From G038396625 sp038396625 (GTDB taxonomy: Bacteria > Bacillota > Clostridia > Peptostreptococcales > Thermotaleaceae): DNA of 64,000 nucleotides. The stretch's first letter is position 1. Each line of letters opens with the position of its first letter. Below the pieces are notes generated by a model. The model was not told the origin of the DNA. It made no database searches and worked only from the letters and a program-made list of their open reading frames with translations. The stretch spans positions 2,418,001-2,482,000 of the forward strand of contig CP121688.1 of assembly GCA_038396625.1 (NCBI GenBank). The letters are read 5' to 3'. Shown here piece after piece: positions 1 to 8,576 of this stretch. The position numbers and the translations under genes were made by a program.

Positions 1-1074
1 ATTTACATAAGGTTTTCCATGTTTCATTTCAATTGCCTGTGGTGGACAATTTTTTGTGCAGTCACCACATCCCACACATTTTTCATGTATAAATATGGGT
101 TTGGGTTGTAAGAGTCCATGGATCATTGTTCTTAAAAATTGAGGCACCTTTTCTTCAAGTAAGTCGATGCTTCTAATTTCGGGGACAACAAAATCATTAA
201 TGATAAAGTTTTCGATAGGATCTCCTTTCATTTCTATGTCTTCAAAACTTCCTTTGCATAACCCTCTTTCAACACATCTTTGGATAGTAGGTACCTTGCC
301 TGGTTTTAGTCCTATCACTGTAGTGGCCGCTACATCTAAATGATATGGACTCGTACCCGCAATAACTACACCTATTTTTCTTGGAGTCCCGCCACTAGGT
401 CCTTCTCCTTCCATACCCACGATCCCATCCATAAAGGACAATACCGGTTTAGCAGCTAAACATATATCCACCAAAGCATTTGAAAAATCTACATTATTGG
501 GCATTCTTACATGATACTCTGCTTTTTCAAGTCCTGCAACAATACCAAACATATTTTTAACCGCTCCAGTAAACATCATCATTCCATGGGTTTTAAGTTT
601 GGATACAGAAATCACCTTATCTACTTCCTTTAATACTTCTATGGCTGTTATCTTCTTTAGGATCAATCCATCTTGATTTTTTATCTCCGTTGAATGGGTA
701 TTGTAATTCAACTTAGCTCCTGTTTCCTTTGCTATTGCTTCGATTCCACATGTCTTATAGACTCCTTTTAATAGACTTGCATGAAAAGGTCCACCGGGAC
801 TGTCTCCAATAATGACTTCTGCACCATATTCCATAAGTATTTCTGCCAACGCCTTTGCAAATATAGGATGTGTTGTAGTTGCATCTCCTGGCTTTTTCTT
901 CATCAAAAGATTTAGTTTTAATAAAACCCTATCTCCTTTGTTGATAAATTTATGAATACCTCCTAAGTTTTCAAAGGAATTTAAAATTGCCTCTTTTATC
1001 AGCTTATTGTCATACGTCTTACATTCTATCAACGATACAATTTCTTTTTTCAAAAAGCTCACAACCTTCCCCAT
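1..1074 (-). CDS. DUF362 family 4Fe-4S protein, 3' part missing
   Basis: Partial gene: the reading frame is open to base 1, so the C-terminus lies outside the window. The visible 358 codons match the DUF362 family, which has a central Rossmann-like domain (motifs such as GDSPGGPFHASLLKGVY and SVSKLKTHGMMMFTGAVKN) followed by a ferredoxin segment. The ferredoxin cysteines CVGCGDCTKNCPP are encoded near base 40-85. Family members are often annotated as iron-sulfur cluster-binding proteins of unknown reaction; I infer a redox role only. The start is uncertain. ATG at 1074 is the first in frame, but GGGGAAGG lies just inside it, so a TTG codon about 24 bases downstream, giving a protein that begins MKKEIVSL, is a good alternative. 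It is transcribed away from the Fur-type gene. Confidence 0.8.
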   Translation of the reverse strand, partial: MGKVVSFLKKEIVSLIECKTYDNKLIKEAILNSFENLGGIHKFINKGDRVLLKLNLLMKKKPGDATTTHPIFAKALAEILMEYGAEVIIGDSPGGPFHASLLKGVYKTCGIEAIAKETGAKLNYNTHSTEIKNQDGLILKKITAIEVLKEVDKVISVSKLKTHGMMMFTGAVKNMFGIVAGLEKAEYHVRMPNNVDFSNALVDICLAAKPVLSFMDGIVGMEGEGPSGGTPRKIGVVIAGTSPYHLDVAATTVIGLKPGKVPTIQRCVERGLCKGSFEDIEMKGDPIENFIINDFVVPEIRSIDLLEEKVPQFLRTMIHGLLQPKPIFIHEKCVGCGDCTKNCPPQAIEMKHGKPYVN

Positions 1075-1254
1075 AAAGTACAATATATAATCCTGCATCA
1101 CACTAACAATTTCGTTTAGTATAGAATAAAATAGATTGTCTATGAAAGCAATGGCTATAGAAATCTTTTGATCCATAAGCATACATCAAGATATAGTTTG
1201 CATGCAGCAGTTTTCCCTTGATCAAAGGAACCTGTTTTATATATTCTTTCCTAA

Positions 1255-1284
1255 TTGACAAATATTTTCCATTTATAATATAAT
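1255..1284 (+). promoter_or_regulatory. Sigma-A promoter of the Fur/PerR-type gene
   Basis: TTGACA at 1255-1260 and TATAAT at 1279-1284 are separated by 18 nt, both perfect consensus hexamers, 42 nt upstream of the preferred start codon. The -10 region is embedded in an AT-rich partial dyad. That could allow autoregulation by the metalloregulator, but a canonical PerR or Fur box is not evident. Confidence 0.75.
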
Positions 1285-1325
1285 TTAGGAAATAGCTTGT
1301 ATAAAATCGATTGGAGTGAATGACC

Positions 1326-1733
1326 ATGAATCATTTTGCAAAAATTTTAAGGGAGAACCATATGAAAGTCACTCCCCAAAGGATTGCAATCTACGAAGTT
1401 TTATCAAATACCAAGGAACACCCTAGTGCAGAAATGATTTACCAAAAACTTTCCTCGATTTACTCCACTATGAGTCTCGCTACAGTCTATAAATCTTTAG
1501 AAGCTTTTAAAAAAGCAGATTTGCTTCAAGAACTAAATGTTGGAGAATATAGTTTTCGTTATGATGCCACCACCATTCCTCACCCTCACATTATCTGTAC
1601 GAAATGTCATTGTGTCGAAGATCTCGATGACCATTTGTTTGGAGATTTAATGGATAAAGTTGATTCTGTTACTGATTACACTGTAGAAAAGCTGCAATTA
1701 TATTTTTATGGTATATGTCCGAGGTGTAAATAA
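1326..1733 (+). CDS. Fur family metalloregulator, PerR-like
   Basis: About 135 residues, the usual length for Fur/PerR proteins. The N-terminal winged helix carries the family signature (VTPQRIAIYEVL ... HPSAEMIYQKL ... SLATVYKSLEAF). The C-terminal part has a metal site (HPHIICTKCHCVEDLDD) and a second structural zinc pair, CPRC, at the very end. The CxxC pairs fit a zinc-structured PerR-like repressor. An ATG at 1320 is also in frame, but GGAG at 1313-1316 is only 3 nt from it and 9 nt from ATG 1326, so I prefer 1326. It is preceded by a strong promoter and followed by a terminator, so probably monocistronic. Whether it senses peroxide, iron or zinc cannot be told from the sequence. Confidence 0.88.
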   Translation: MNHFAKILRENHMKVTPQRIAIYEVLSNTKEHPSAEMIYQKLSSIYSTMSLATVYKSLEAFKKADLLQELNVGEYSFRYDATTIPHPHIICTKCHCVEDLDDHLFGDLMDKVDSVTDYTVEKLQLYFYGICPRCK

Positions 1734-1740
1734 TTTTTTT

Positions 1741-1772
1741 ATAAAGAGCAACCAGTTGCTCTTTATCTTTTT
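1741..1772 (+). terminator. Rho-independent terminator after the Fur-type gene
   Basis: An 11-bp perfect stem (ATAAAGAGCAA / TTGCTCTTTAT) with a 4-nt loop, followed by CTTTTTAT, 7 nt after the stop codon. Confidence 0.85.
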
Positions 1773-1968
1773 ATATGGAAATAAGGTAAACCATATCTTT
1801 AAAATATATTCACGATATAAAATTTTTTTTATTTATAAAAATATTATAATATTATTGAATGCAAACGATAGAGAGATATAATTATATTTAAAACATTATA
1901 GCCACTTTACACACAATATTGCTATTGTATGAAGATAACAGACTATTTATAATAAGGAGACGATAAAA

Positions 1969-3252
1969 ATGAAATGCATAAAAATTGGATTATTAGGTTT
2001 TGGAAATGTCGGCACAGGGGTTTGGCATATATTGCAATCTAATACCGACAAGGTTGAAAATTATTTAGAAAAAAAACTAGAAATCAAAAAAATCCTTGTT
2101 CGTGACCCCAATAAAAAGAGAGATGTACAGGTACCACAAGAGCTTTTTACAAATAACGCAAATGATATTATCAGCGATCCTGATATAGCTATGGTCGTAG
2201 AAGTTCTTGGAGGCATTGACCAAGCCTTTGAATATATGAAAAGAGCCCTTGAAAATGGAAAGCACGTTGTCACTGCTAATAAAGCAGTTATTGCTACTCA
2301 TGGAGATACTCTTCGTAAATTAGCACAAGAAAATAATGTAGAACTAAGATATGAAGCGAGTGTTGGTGGTGGAATCCCAATCATCAATACGTTGACGCAA
2401 AGCCTCTCTGCAAACAAAGTGGACGAGCTTGTAGGAATCATCAATGGAACAACAAATTACATCCTTACACAAATGACAGAATACGGAATGAATTTTGAGG
2501 ATGCCCTAAAATTAGCTCAAGAAAAAGGTTACGCAGAAGCAGACCCAACATCAGATATTGAAGGGCAAGATGTGGCATTTAAACTTTCTATTTTGATTCA
2601 TGTTGCATTTGGCATTCAAATCTCTCCACAAGAAATTCCAAGGGAAGGAATCACAAAAATCTCTAAAAAAGATATTGAATATGCCTCTCAGCTAGGTTAC
2701 AAAATTAAATTATTTGCAACTGCAAAAAAACAAGATAATAACTTTGAATTTTATGTGCATCCTGCTTTAATTCCTTTAAAACATCCTCTCGCTGCAGTAA
2801 GTAATGAATTTAATGCATTATTTGTTCGTGGCAACGCAGTAGGAGAGCTGATGCTATATGGTAAAGGAGCAGGCTCTATGCCAACTGGTAGCGCTGTAAT
2901 GGGAGATATTTTAGAGATTGGAAAAATTATTGATACTACATATCCATCTTCATCTATCGCTGCCTCCAATAAAGATTTATTAAATATTATAGGAGAAGGA
3001 ACGAGTCAATACTATGTTCGTGTTCAAGTAATAGACAAGCCCGGTGTACTTGGAAAAATCGCTTCTACATTTGGAGAATATGGTATCAGTTTAGAATCTG
3101 TAGTGCAAAGAGCAAGAGGTGAAGCGTCGGTACCTTTGGTGTTTATTACTCATGAAATCCAACGTCAACAATTAGATGAAGCCTTGCAAGAAATTCAATC
3201 GAACGAGATGGTAGATAGTATTGCTACGATCTTAAGAGTAGAAAATTTATAA
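1969..3252 (+). CDS. hom: Homoserine dehydrogenase with C-terminal ACT domain
   Basis: 427 residues, the standard length of the ACT-containing form. It reduces aspartate semialdehyde to homoserine with NAD(P)H, the branch point to threonine and methionine. The N-terminal dinucleotide fold begins LGFGNVGTGVW. The catalytic domain has TANKAVIATHGDTL, the GGIPIINTL segment, NYILTQM and the substrate-binding EADPTSDIEGQDVAFKLSIL. The C-terminal 75 residues form an ACT domain (YYVRVQVIDKPGVLGKIAS), normally a threonine feedback site. AAGGAG lies 8-9 nt before the ATG. It is a single gene ending in a strong terminator and convergent with a second homoserine-dehydrogenase-like gene. Confidence 0.96.
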   Translation: MKCIKIGLLGFGNVGTGVWHILQSNTDKVENYLEKKLEIKKILVRDPNKKRDVQVPQELFTNNANDIISDPDIAMVVEVLGGIDQAFEYMKRALENGKHVVTANKAVIATHGDTLRKLAQENNVELRYEASVGGGIPIINTLTQSLSANKVDELVGIINGTTNYILTQMTEYGMNFEDALKLAQEKGYAEADPTSDIEGQDVAFKLSILIHVAFGIQISPQEIPREGITKISKKDIEYASQLGYKIKLFATAKKQDNNFEFYVHPALIPLKHPLAAVSNEFNALFVRGNAVGELMLYGKGAGSMPTGSAVMGDILEIGKIIDTTYPSSSIAASNKDLLNIIGEGTSQYYVRVQVIDKPGVLGKIASTFGEYGISLESVVQRARGEASVPLVFITHEIQRQQLDEALQEIQSNEMVDSIATILRVENL

Positions 3253-3254
3253 AT

Positions 3255-3286
3255 AATGGGCATGTTGTCGTAACAACATGCCCATT
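3255..3286. terminator. Hairpin between the two convergent homoserine dehydrogenase genes
   Basis: A 14-bp near-perfect inverted repeat (AATGGGCATGTTGT / ACAACATGCCCATT) with loop CGTA fills the gap between the two convergent stop codons. A short GTTTATT follows on the plus strand. It likely terminates in both directions. Confidence 0.75.
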
Positions 3287-3288
3287 GT

Positions 3289-4329
3289 TTATTCTATCTT
3301 CGATAGTAGCGTAAGCAGATCACTATAGACGCCATAAGCCGTCTGTTGTATTTCAGGATTTCTCTCTACAATAGCCACTTCTCCCATTAAATCCGTAATA
3401 ATAGAAACAATCGATGATGTGGCATCAATATTGCTAAATATATCATTACTATCTAAATAAGCAGGATAAACCTTCCCCACAATACGATCATCTTCTATAT
3501 AGCCTTCACACAGCAGTTTGATTTTTTTACCTGCATTTTTCGCTTCCTCGATATCCTTTTGTGTAATTTTTGAAATTCCTGTTCTATTCACATCCATAGG
3601 GTTAATATTCGCGGACATCAGTACATTGGCTAATGCTGCCGTTTTGGCAGCTGCATCCCATCCATCAATATCTAAGGAAGGATCTGCTTCAGCAAAACCT
3701 CTGCGCTGTGCTTCTCGGATTGCATCCTCATAGCTTTTCCCTTGTTCCATTTCTTCTAAAATGAAGTTTGTAGTGGAGTTAAGAATTCCTTTAAAGCCCA
3801 ACACTTTACACCCAGGGAGGGCATATCGAACAAGATTAAATATAGGTGTACCATCCATAACTGTTGTTTCAAAAAGAAATTTTAGTTTTTTCTCTTCTGC
3901 AATCTTCTGTAATTTTTTATAGCGCCAAGCAATTGGACCTTTATTCGCTGTAATCACATGCATATTACATTGAAATGCCCTTTCAATATGGGTAATGGCT
4001 GGTTCCCCATCTGTAATGGATAAGGTGCTTAATTCAACCATAATATCTGCATTACATTTTTCAATTAATTCTACTGTATTGTAGGATGCAAGTCCTTCAT
4101 TCGTTTCATGGAATTTTCCATCTCTCTCTACTTCATTTAATATTTTGTTTAAATCAATTCCCTTTTCATGAAGCAAAGTGCCTTTAGATCTACCTGCAAT
4201 CGCCACGACTTTTACATCATATCCCGTTATCTGGCTTATTTCTTCTTTTTTTTCTATAAGCATTTTACAAAATGCTCTACTGGCATTTCCAAATCCAATA
4301 ATACAAATATTCATTGTTCTTTCTTGCAT
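3289..4329 (-). CDS. Homoserine dehydrogenase-like protein without ACT domain
   Basis: 346 residues. It shares the family fold with the convergent neighbour: IGFGNASRAF in place of GFGNVG, TANKGPIAW, NSTTNFILEEM, EADPSLDIDGWDAAAKTAAL and GISKITQKDIEEA. It ends where the catalytic domain ends, with no ACT domain, so it should lack threonine feedback. The GFGNAS loop differs from the usual GFGxVG, so cofactor preference may differ. Homoserine dehydrogenase activity is likely by family; a related oxidoreductase role on another semialdehyde cannot be excluded. GGGGGTG precedes the ATG at 4329 by 5 nt. It lies 79 nt downstream of rarA on the same strand and could be co-transcribed with it. Confidence 0.8.
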   Translation of the reverse strand: MQERTMNICIIGFGNASRAFCKMLIEKKEEISQITGYDVKVVAIAGRSKGTLLHEKGIDLNKILNEVERDGKFHETNEGLASYNTVELIEKCNADIMVELSTLSITDGEPAITHIERAFQCNMHVITANKGPIAWRYKKLQKIAEEKKLKFLFETTVMDGTPIFNLVRYALPGCKVLGFKGILNSTTNFILEEMEQGKSYEDAIREAQRRGFAEADPSLDIDGWDAAAKTAALANVLMSANINPMDVNRTGISKITQKDIEEAKNAGKKIKLLCEGYIEDDRIVGKVYPAYLDSNDIFSNIDATSSIVSIITDLMGEVAIVERNPEIQQTAYGVYSDLLTLLSKIE

Positions 4330-4408
4330 ACATGCACCCCCTATTGTTTTGGTTATGTCAATTGATTCTATTTGTCTCTCTTCTATATCCTATTATGTTG
4401 GATATTTT

Positions 4409-5728
4409 TTACTTGCTTTTTAAAAACGCAAGTCTTTCCTTTAATTTCTTTTCATATCCATTGCTGCTTACGTCATAGTATTTGGTTCCTAATAATTCTT
4501 TTGGCATATATTGTTGTTTCACATAGTTATTGGCATAATCATGGGGATAGAGATATCCTTCTCCATGCTCTAGTTTTGCCGCCCCTTTATAGCTTCTATC
4601 TCTTAAATGTATCGGAACTTGTCCAATATCCTTTTCTCCTATATCCCTTAATGCTTTATTTATTCCTACATAGCTTGCATTACTTTTGGGAGCCGTAGCA
4701 ACATAGGTTGTGGCTTGCGCTAAGATAATCCTTGCTTCGGGCATGCCAATAAGCTGAACCGCTTGTGCAGCACTGGTGGCGACAACCAGCGCATTGGGAT
4801 CTGCATTCCCTACATCCTCTGATGCTGCAATGACAATTCTTCTCGCAATAAAAATGGGATCTTCTCCCCCATATAGCATTCTAGCTAGATAGTGTAAAGC
4901 TGCATCAGGATCTGAGCCTCTCATGCTTTTTATAAAGGCAGAAATAATATCATAATGGGCATCCCCATTTTTATCATAGTTGATATGCTTTTTTTGCAAG
5001 CATTCTTGGATAACTTGAAAAGTGATCACAATTTTTCCCTGGTCATTTTTTTCCGTTGTAAGTACTGCCAATTCTAATGCATTTAAAGCCCTTCTGGCAT
5101 CTCCATTGGCAACACTACACAAGAATTCAAGGGCGTCGTCATGTAGATCAATATCAAACATCCCTAATCCTAATTCACTATTGGTAATGGCTCTTTTTAT
5201 AACCTTTCTTATTGCATTTTCTCCTAAAGGCTCTAATTTAAACAACATAGATCTTGAAATCAAAGCATTATTGACTTCAAAATATGGGTTTTCTGTAGTC
5301 GCTCCAATCAATACCACGGTTCCATTTTCCACATAGGGTAGCAATCCATCCTGCTGTGCCTTGTTGAACCTATGAATTTCATCAAGAAAAAGGATGGTTT
5401 TTTTATTATACATCCCTAATAGATTCTGTGCTTCTTTTACAACCTCCTTCAAATCTTTTACACCTGAAGTTACTGCATTTAATTGCACAAAATTTGACTT
5501 TGTGGTATTGGCTATAATTCTAGCTAAACTAGTTTTTCCTGTACCTGGAGGCCCATATAAAATCAATGAAGTGATTCTATCTGCTTTAATCGCTCTCCAT
5601 AGTAATTTCCCCGTACCTAAGATATGCTCTTGTCCCACGAAGTCTTCCAACCTCTGAGGTTTCAGCCTTTCCGCAAGCGGGGCATCTTTTTTTAGGTTGA
5701 CTTCTCTTTGTAAGTCAAATAAATCCAT
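4409..5728 (-). CDS. rarA: Replication-associated recombination protein RarA (MgsA) AAA+ ATPase
   Basis: About 439 residues, normal for RarA. The clamp-loader-like AAA+ core has the conserved start RLKPQRLEDFVGQEHI, Walker A GPPGTGKTSLA, Walker B FLDEIHRFNKAQQD and sensor ATTENPYFEVN. The C-terminal MgsA tetramerisation domain includes SDPDAALHYLARML, EDVGNADP and QATTYVATAPKSNASY. It acts on stalled replication forks and single-strand gaps. A start at 5734 or a GTG at 5737 is in frame, but AGGTG (5735-5739) abuts those; the ATG at 5728 has 6-nt spacing and is preferred. No unusual features. Confidence 0.95.
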   Translation of the reverse strand: MDLFDLQREVNLKKDAPLAERLKPQRLEDFVGQEHILGTGKLLWRAIKADRITSLILYGPPGTGKTSLARIIANTTKSNFVQLNAVTSGVKDLKEVVKEAQNLLGMYNKKTILFLDEIHRFNKAQQDGLLPYVENGTVVLIGATTENPYFEVNNALISRSMLFKLEPLGENAIRKVIKRAITNSELGLGMFDIDLHDDALEFLCSVANGDARRALNALELAVLTTEKNDQGKIVITFQVIQECLQKKHINYDKNGDAHYDIISAFIKSMRGSDPDAALHYLARMLYGGEDPIFIARRIVIAASEDVGNADPNALVVATSAAQAVQLIGMPEARIILAQATTYVATAPKSNASYVGINKALRDIGEKDIGQVPIHLRDRSYKGAAKLEHGEGYLYPHDYANNYVKQQYMPKELLGTKYYDVSSNGYEKKLKERLAFLKSK

Positions 5729-5935
5729 GATCATCACCTATTTGTTTTGTATTTAACCCATTATGTATTCTTGATTGCTTCCCAATCTCCTTTATTTTAT
5801 CACAATCTCACTTCAATAAGAAAATCTTTTATGATTTTGTCACATATAAGGAGGGTATCGCGTACTCTATATTAGAAGGCAAATGATGGATAGCAATGAA
5901 AAAATTCCAATACTGATACAGGAGGTGTTTCATCA

Positions 5936-6055
5936 ATGGCTGATAAACAATGTGGTCTTGGCGGATTATTTGGGGGCTTAGACGATAGTCTACTCTTTTT
6001 CTTTTTACTCCTTGTAATTCTATTCTGCTTCCCTTATTTCTTTGGTAGATGCTAA
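5936..6055 (+). CDS. 39-residue glycine/phenylalanine-rich membrane peptide
   Basis: A short gene with a strong ribosome site (GGAGGTG at 5921-5927, 8 nt before ATG) and a stem-loop right after the stop. The peptide starts MADKQCGLGGLFGG, continues with LDDSLLFFFLLLVILF and ends CFPYFFGRC: a Gly-rich head, one short hydrophobic helix and three cysteines. Tiny proteins of this kind resemble the YjcZ-type sporulation peptides of Firmicutes, but I cannot assign a family with certainty. The strong translation signal and terminator argue that it is real. The flanking 200 bases upstream hold nothing else that I recognise. Confidence 0.6.
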   Translation: MADKQCGLGGLFGGLDDSLLFFFLLLVILFCFPYFFGRC

Positions 6056-6064
6056 CAGATTTTT

Positions 6065-6091
6065 AGGAATTAGGATCCTATCCTAATTCCT
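6065..6091 (+). terminator. Stem-loop after the small membrane peptide gene
   Basis: Perfect 11-bp stem (AGGAATTAGGA / TCCTAATTCCT) with a 5-nt loop, 9 nt after the stop codon. The following sequence (TGTACATATATT) is only weakly T-rich. Confidence 0.55.
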
Positions 6092-6124
6092 TGTACATAT
6101 ATTCCCATTTGCGCTTTTGAAGTC

Positions 6125-6163
6125 AAAAAAGATATCTTTCCTTATAAGAAGGTTAAATATCTT
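6125..6163 (-). terminator. Terminator of the McrBC-like operon
   Basis: On the minus strand an interrupted stem (AAGATAT, CCTT / AAGG, ATATCTT) overlaps the stop codon of the nuclease gene and is followed by a run of six T. Confidence 0.55.
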
Positions 6164-8576
6164 CTCTGATCTTCTGTACAATTCTCTTAGGATTTTTTAT
6201 AAAATCTTTTCTGTTATATTCTTTATATCCTCCATCTTTCATAACTCTAATTTTTTCATCTATAAAATAAATATATTTGTCCCTTATCTTAAACCACTTT
6301 ATTCTTGTACGTTTTGAAATTTTTTCATCAGTAAAAGTGTATATTTCATTTTCTAAACGCTTTAATTCCATCCATATTCTAAATTCTTCTGCTGAATGTA
6401 TACACAATTCTGAAACAATCTCTGCTCTATGCAATAAATACTCCGTTGTATACATAAGTGTAATAACATTGAAACCTTCTACGCGAATAGGCTTTTTTAA
6501 TTTTTTCCACTCTTCAATCTCAAAACGCACATAAAGTTCTTTTGGGTCTTTGTTATTTTTAGGTAGTATTTCTTTAATTTCACTACGTTTTACGATTTTT
6601 ATCTGTTTTACTCTGCCATAATATAAAACACCAGCATCTCCCTTAAACTTATCTTTAGATTGTGCAAGCGCAACAGTTTTAACGTCTCTACTTCCAAGAG
6701 CAATATTTTTAAGGCTCGTATGATAAAATTTATATTTTAAGCTTACAGATAATTGTTCTTTATCTCTTAATGAACCCACTAATACCGTTCGATCATCAAA
6801 ATACTTATTTTTTAAATAATATTCTTTCCCCCTTTGTTCTAATCTTCTTTCATAAGAAGACAATGAAGATTCCTCAATCAGCTCATCTAAAAACTTTTCC
6901 ATCAGCTGGGTCGCCTCTGGTAAAAAAGGAATTCCCCCTATATTTACAGACTCTATACTTTTATAAAACAAATGTTTTTTATATGCTTCTTCATTGGCAT
7001 AAGGAAACAATACAAAAGCGCCAAAAATATTTTTTTGAATGCTTTGATTTTCTTTATTATGATAGATAATAGCATCTCGATAACGATGCATTGTATTAAT
7101 ATCACTTTCCTCTGGTCCTGGATTTTGGTATATTTCTTGATACTTTGATCCTTGCTCCGCACTATTTAATCTATACTTTGCATCAAAAATATAATTATAT
7201 TGAACAGATCTACCATCCTTATAGATAGCAAATACATTATCTGGTCTTTGACCAATCGTTTTAGAGTCCATTCCTAAATTATAGGATATGGTAAATATCT
7301 CCCCATTTTTAGGGTTCTGATAAATTGCCTTAGTAGTTTCTCCTTTTTTCAAAGTAACAAAAATACCATTGGTATTCACTTTAATCATATCATTTTGAAT
7401 TAACTTATATTTTTTTCTCAATAAACTATTCATCTTAATAAAACACCAATACTCATAAAGCTGTGCTAAGTCCTTCATAGACATTTTAAAAATATCTCCA
7501 TAAAGGGTAAGGCCTTTTCGAAGAATCAAATAACACTTGAAAATTTCTCTATATCCCGACGCCATGTTTAAAACCAGTGAAAAATAATTTTTTCGTTCAA
7601 ATCTACTCACTCTGTTTAAAAAACTATCATGTATATAAAAACTTATGTCTTTTATCATACCTTCTATTTTTTCTAAAAGTAATTCATCTTTTATCCGATC
7701 CAATTTTTCATACTTTCTCTTTAATTCTTTTAATTTTTCTGTAATTTCTATAAGCATGTATTTTAAGAACTGATTTTCAAAAGTATTTACCGTGGGAATT
7801 TTTCTAAACTGCATGGCTTTTACTGGAACAACTTTTTCATTCCTCATATATATTTTATGTGAATTTTTTGCTATCCATTTCACAGTCTTTTCATTTCCAT
7901 TTTTTAACTTGTGATAAGGAAGAATTTCTCCTTTAGTCCTTAAGATATGATGCGGCTGGTTTATAACAATCTTAATCGACTGAATTAATCTTTCATAAAT
8001 CACTCTTAAAATGCTATAATACTCTGTAAGACTGTTTCCTTCTTTTTCACTTATCGTCATATTTAAGTAAGTACGCCTTAAAAATTCGAAAGATAAATTA
8101 TAGATTTCTTCATTTACATCTCTTAAAATATTATAATAATCCTTTTTATAATCAATTTTTTTTGGAAAGATCTCTAATCTTATTGTTATATGTGCTTGAC
8201 CCTCAACAAAAATAACTAGTTCTGTAAACCCAATATTGCTTTTAAAATTAATAACTCCTGCCATCGTATTATCTGTAATATAGTCTACCTGTTCCCTGAT
8301 ATATTTGTTCTCATGATAAAAACTTATATTGTAACTCCCTTTGTTCTGAATAATAACTTGATAATTTTCATATTCATAAAAAATAGGTTGTTTTTCATCT
8401 ACATAAATCGTTTTCTTTATCTCTTCTACACATTCACAATAAAAACTATCATAAAAAATATCATCTGCACATGCAAACTCCGTTCTTTTATATTTTCCTT
8501 TGATGACAAAACATATCTTAGGCGTTTCAATCATTATTAGCTTTATGTGTTTATTCCCAGAAGGTTGTGAATCCAT
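6153..8576 (-). CDS. DUF2357 PD-(D/E)XK nuclease, McrC-like partner
   Basis: 807 residues. It belongs to the DUF2357 family of restriction-endonuclease-like proteins that pair with McrB-type ATPases. The N-terminal third (to about 250) is beta-rich and family-specific; 270-340 is helical and lysine/glutamate-rich, possibly coiled coil. The nuclease core is readable: LYEYWCF near 373-379, RPDNVF with Asp446, and FDAKYR with Asp465 and Lys467, which together form a PD-(D/E)XK active site. A C-terminal extension of roughly 200 residues after the nuclease is of unknown role. It overlaps the upstream ATPase gene by 26 bases, which indicates translational coupling. By analogy with McrBC the ATPase would translocate or activate this subunit to cut modified or foreign DNA; the target is unknown. 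Confidence 0.82.
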   Translation of the reverse strand: MDSQPSGNKHIKLIMIETPKICFVIKGKYKRTEFACADDIFYDSFYCECVEEIKKTIYVDEKQPIFYEYENYQVIIQNKGSYNISFYHENKYIREQVDYITDNTMAGVINFKSNIGFTELVIFVEGQAHITIRLEIFPKKIDYKKDYYNILRDVNEEIYNLSFEFLRRTYLNMTISEKEGNSLTEYYSILRVIYERLIQSIKIVINQPHHILRTKGEILPYHKLKNGNEKTVKWIAKNSHKIYMRNEKVVPVKAMQFRKIPTVNTFENQFLKYMLIEITEKLKELKRKYEKLDRIKDELLLEKIEGMIKDISFYIHDSFLNRVSRFERKNYFSLVLNMASGYREIFKCYLILRKGLTLYGDIFKMSMKDLAQLYEYWCFIKMNSLLRKKYKLIQNDMIKVNTNGIFVTLKKGETTKAIYQNPKNGEIFTISYNLGMDSKTIGQRPDNVFAIYKDGRSVQYNYIFDAKYRLNSAEQGSKYQEIYQNPGPEESDINTMHRYRDAIIYHNKENQSIQKNIFGAFVLFPYANEEAYKKHLFYKSIESVNIGGIPFLPEATQLMEKFLDELIEESSLSSYERRLEQRGKEYYLKNKYFDDRTVLVGSLRDKEQLSVSLKYKFYHTSLKNIALGSRDVKTVALAQSKDKFKGDAGVLYYGRVKQIKIVKRSEIKEILPKNNKDPKELYVRFEIEEWKKLKKPIRVEGFNVITLMYTTEYLLHRAEIVSELCIHSAEEFRIWMELKRLENEIYTFTDEKISKRTRIKWFKIRDKYIYFIDEKIRVMKDGGYKEYNRKDFIKNPKRIVQKIREDI

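Noticed and set aside
1271..1290. PerR or Fur box over the -10 region of the Fur-type gene
   Set aside because: Only one half matches the TTATAAT consensus; the other half does not.
1103..1327. 74-codon minus-strand frame between the DUF362 and Fur-type genes
   Set aside because: No ribosome site, it overlaps the Fur promoter, and its composition is like intergenic DNA.
6953..7162. 69-codon frame inside the DUF2357 gene
   Set aside because: It is an alternate frame of a clearly conserved nuclease gene.
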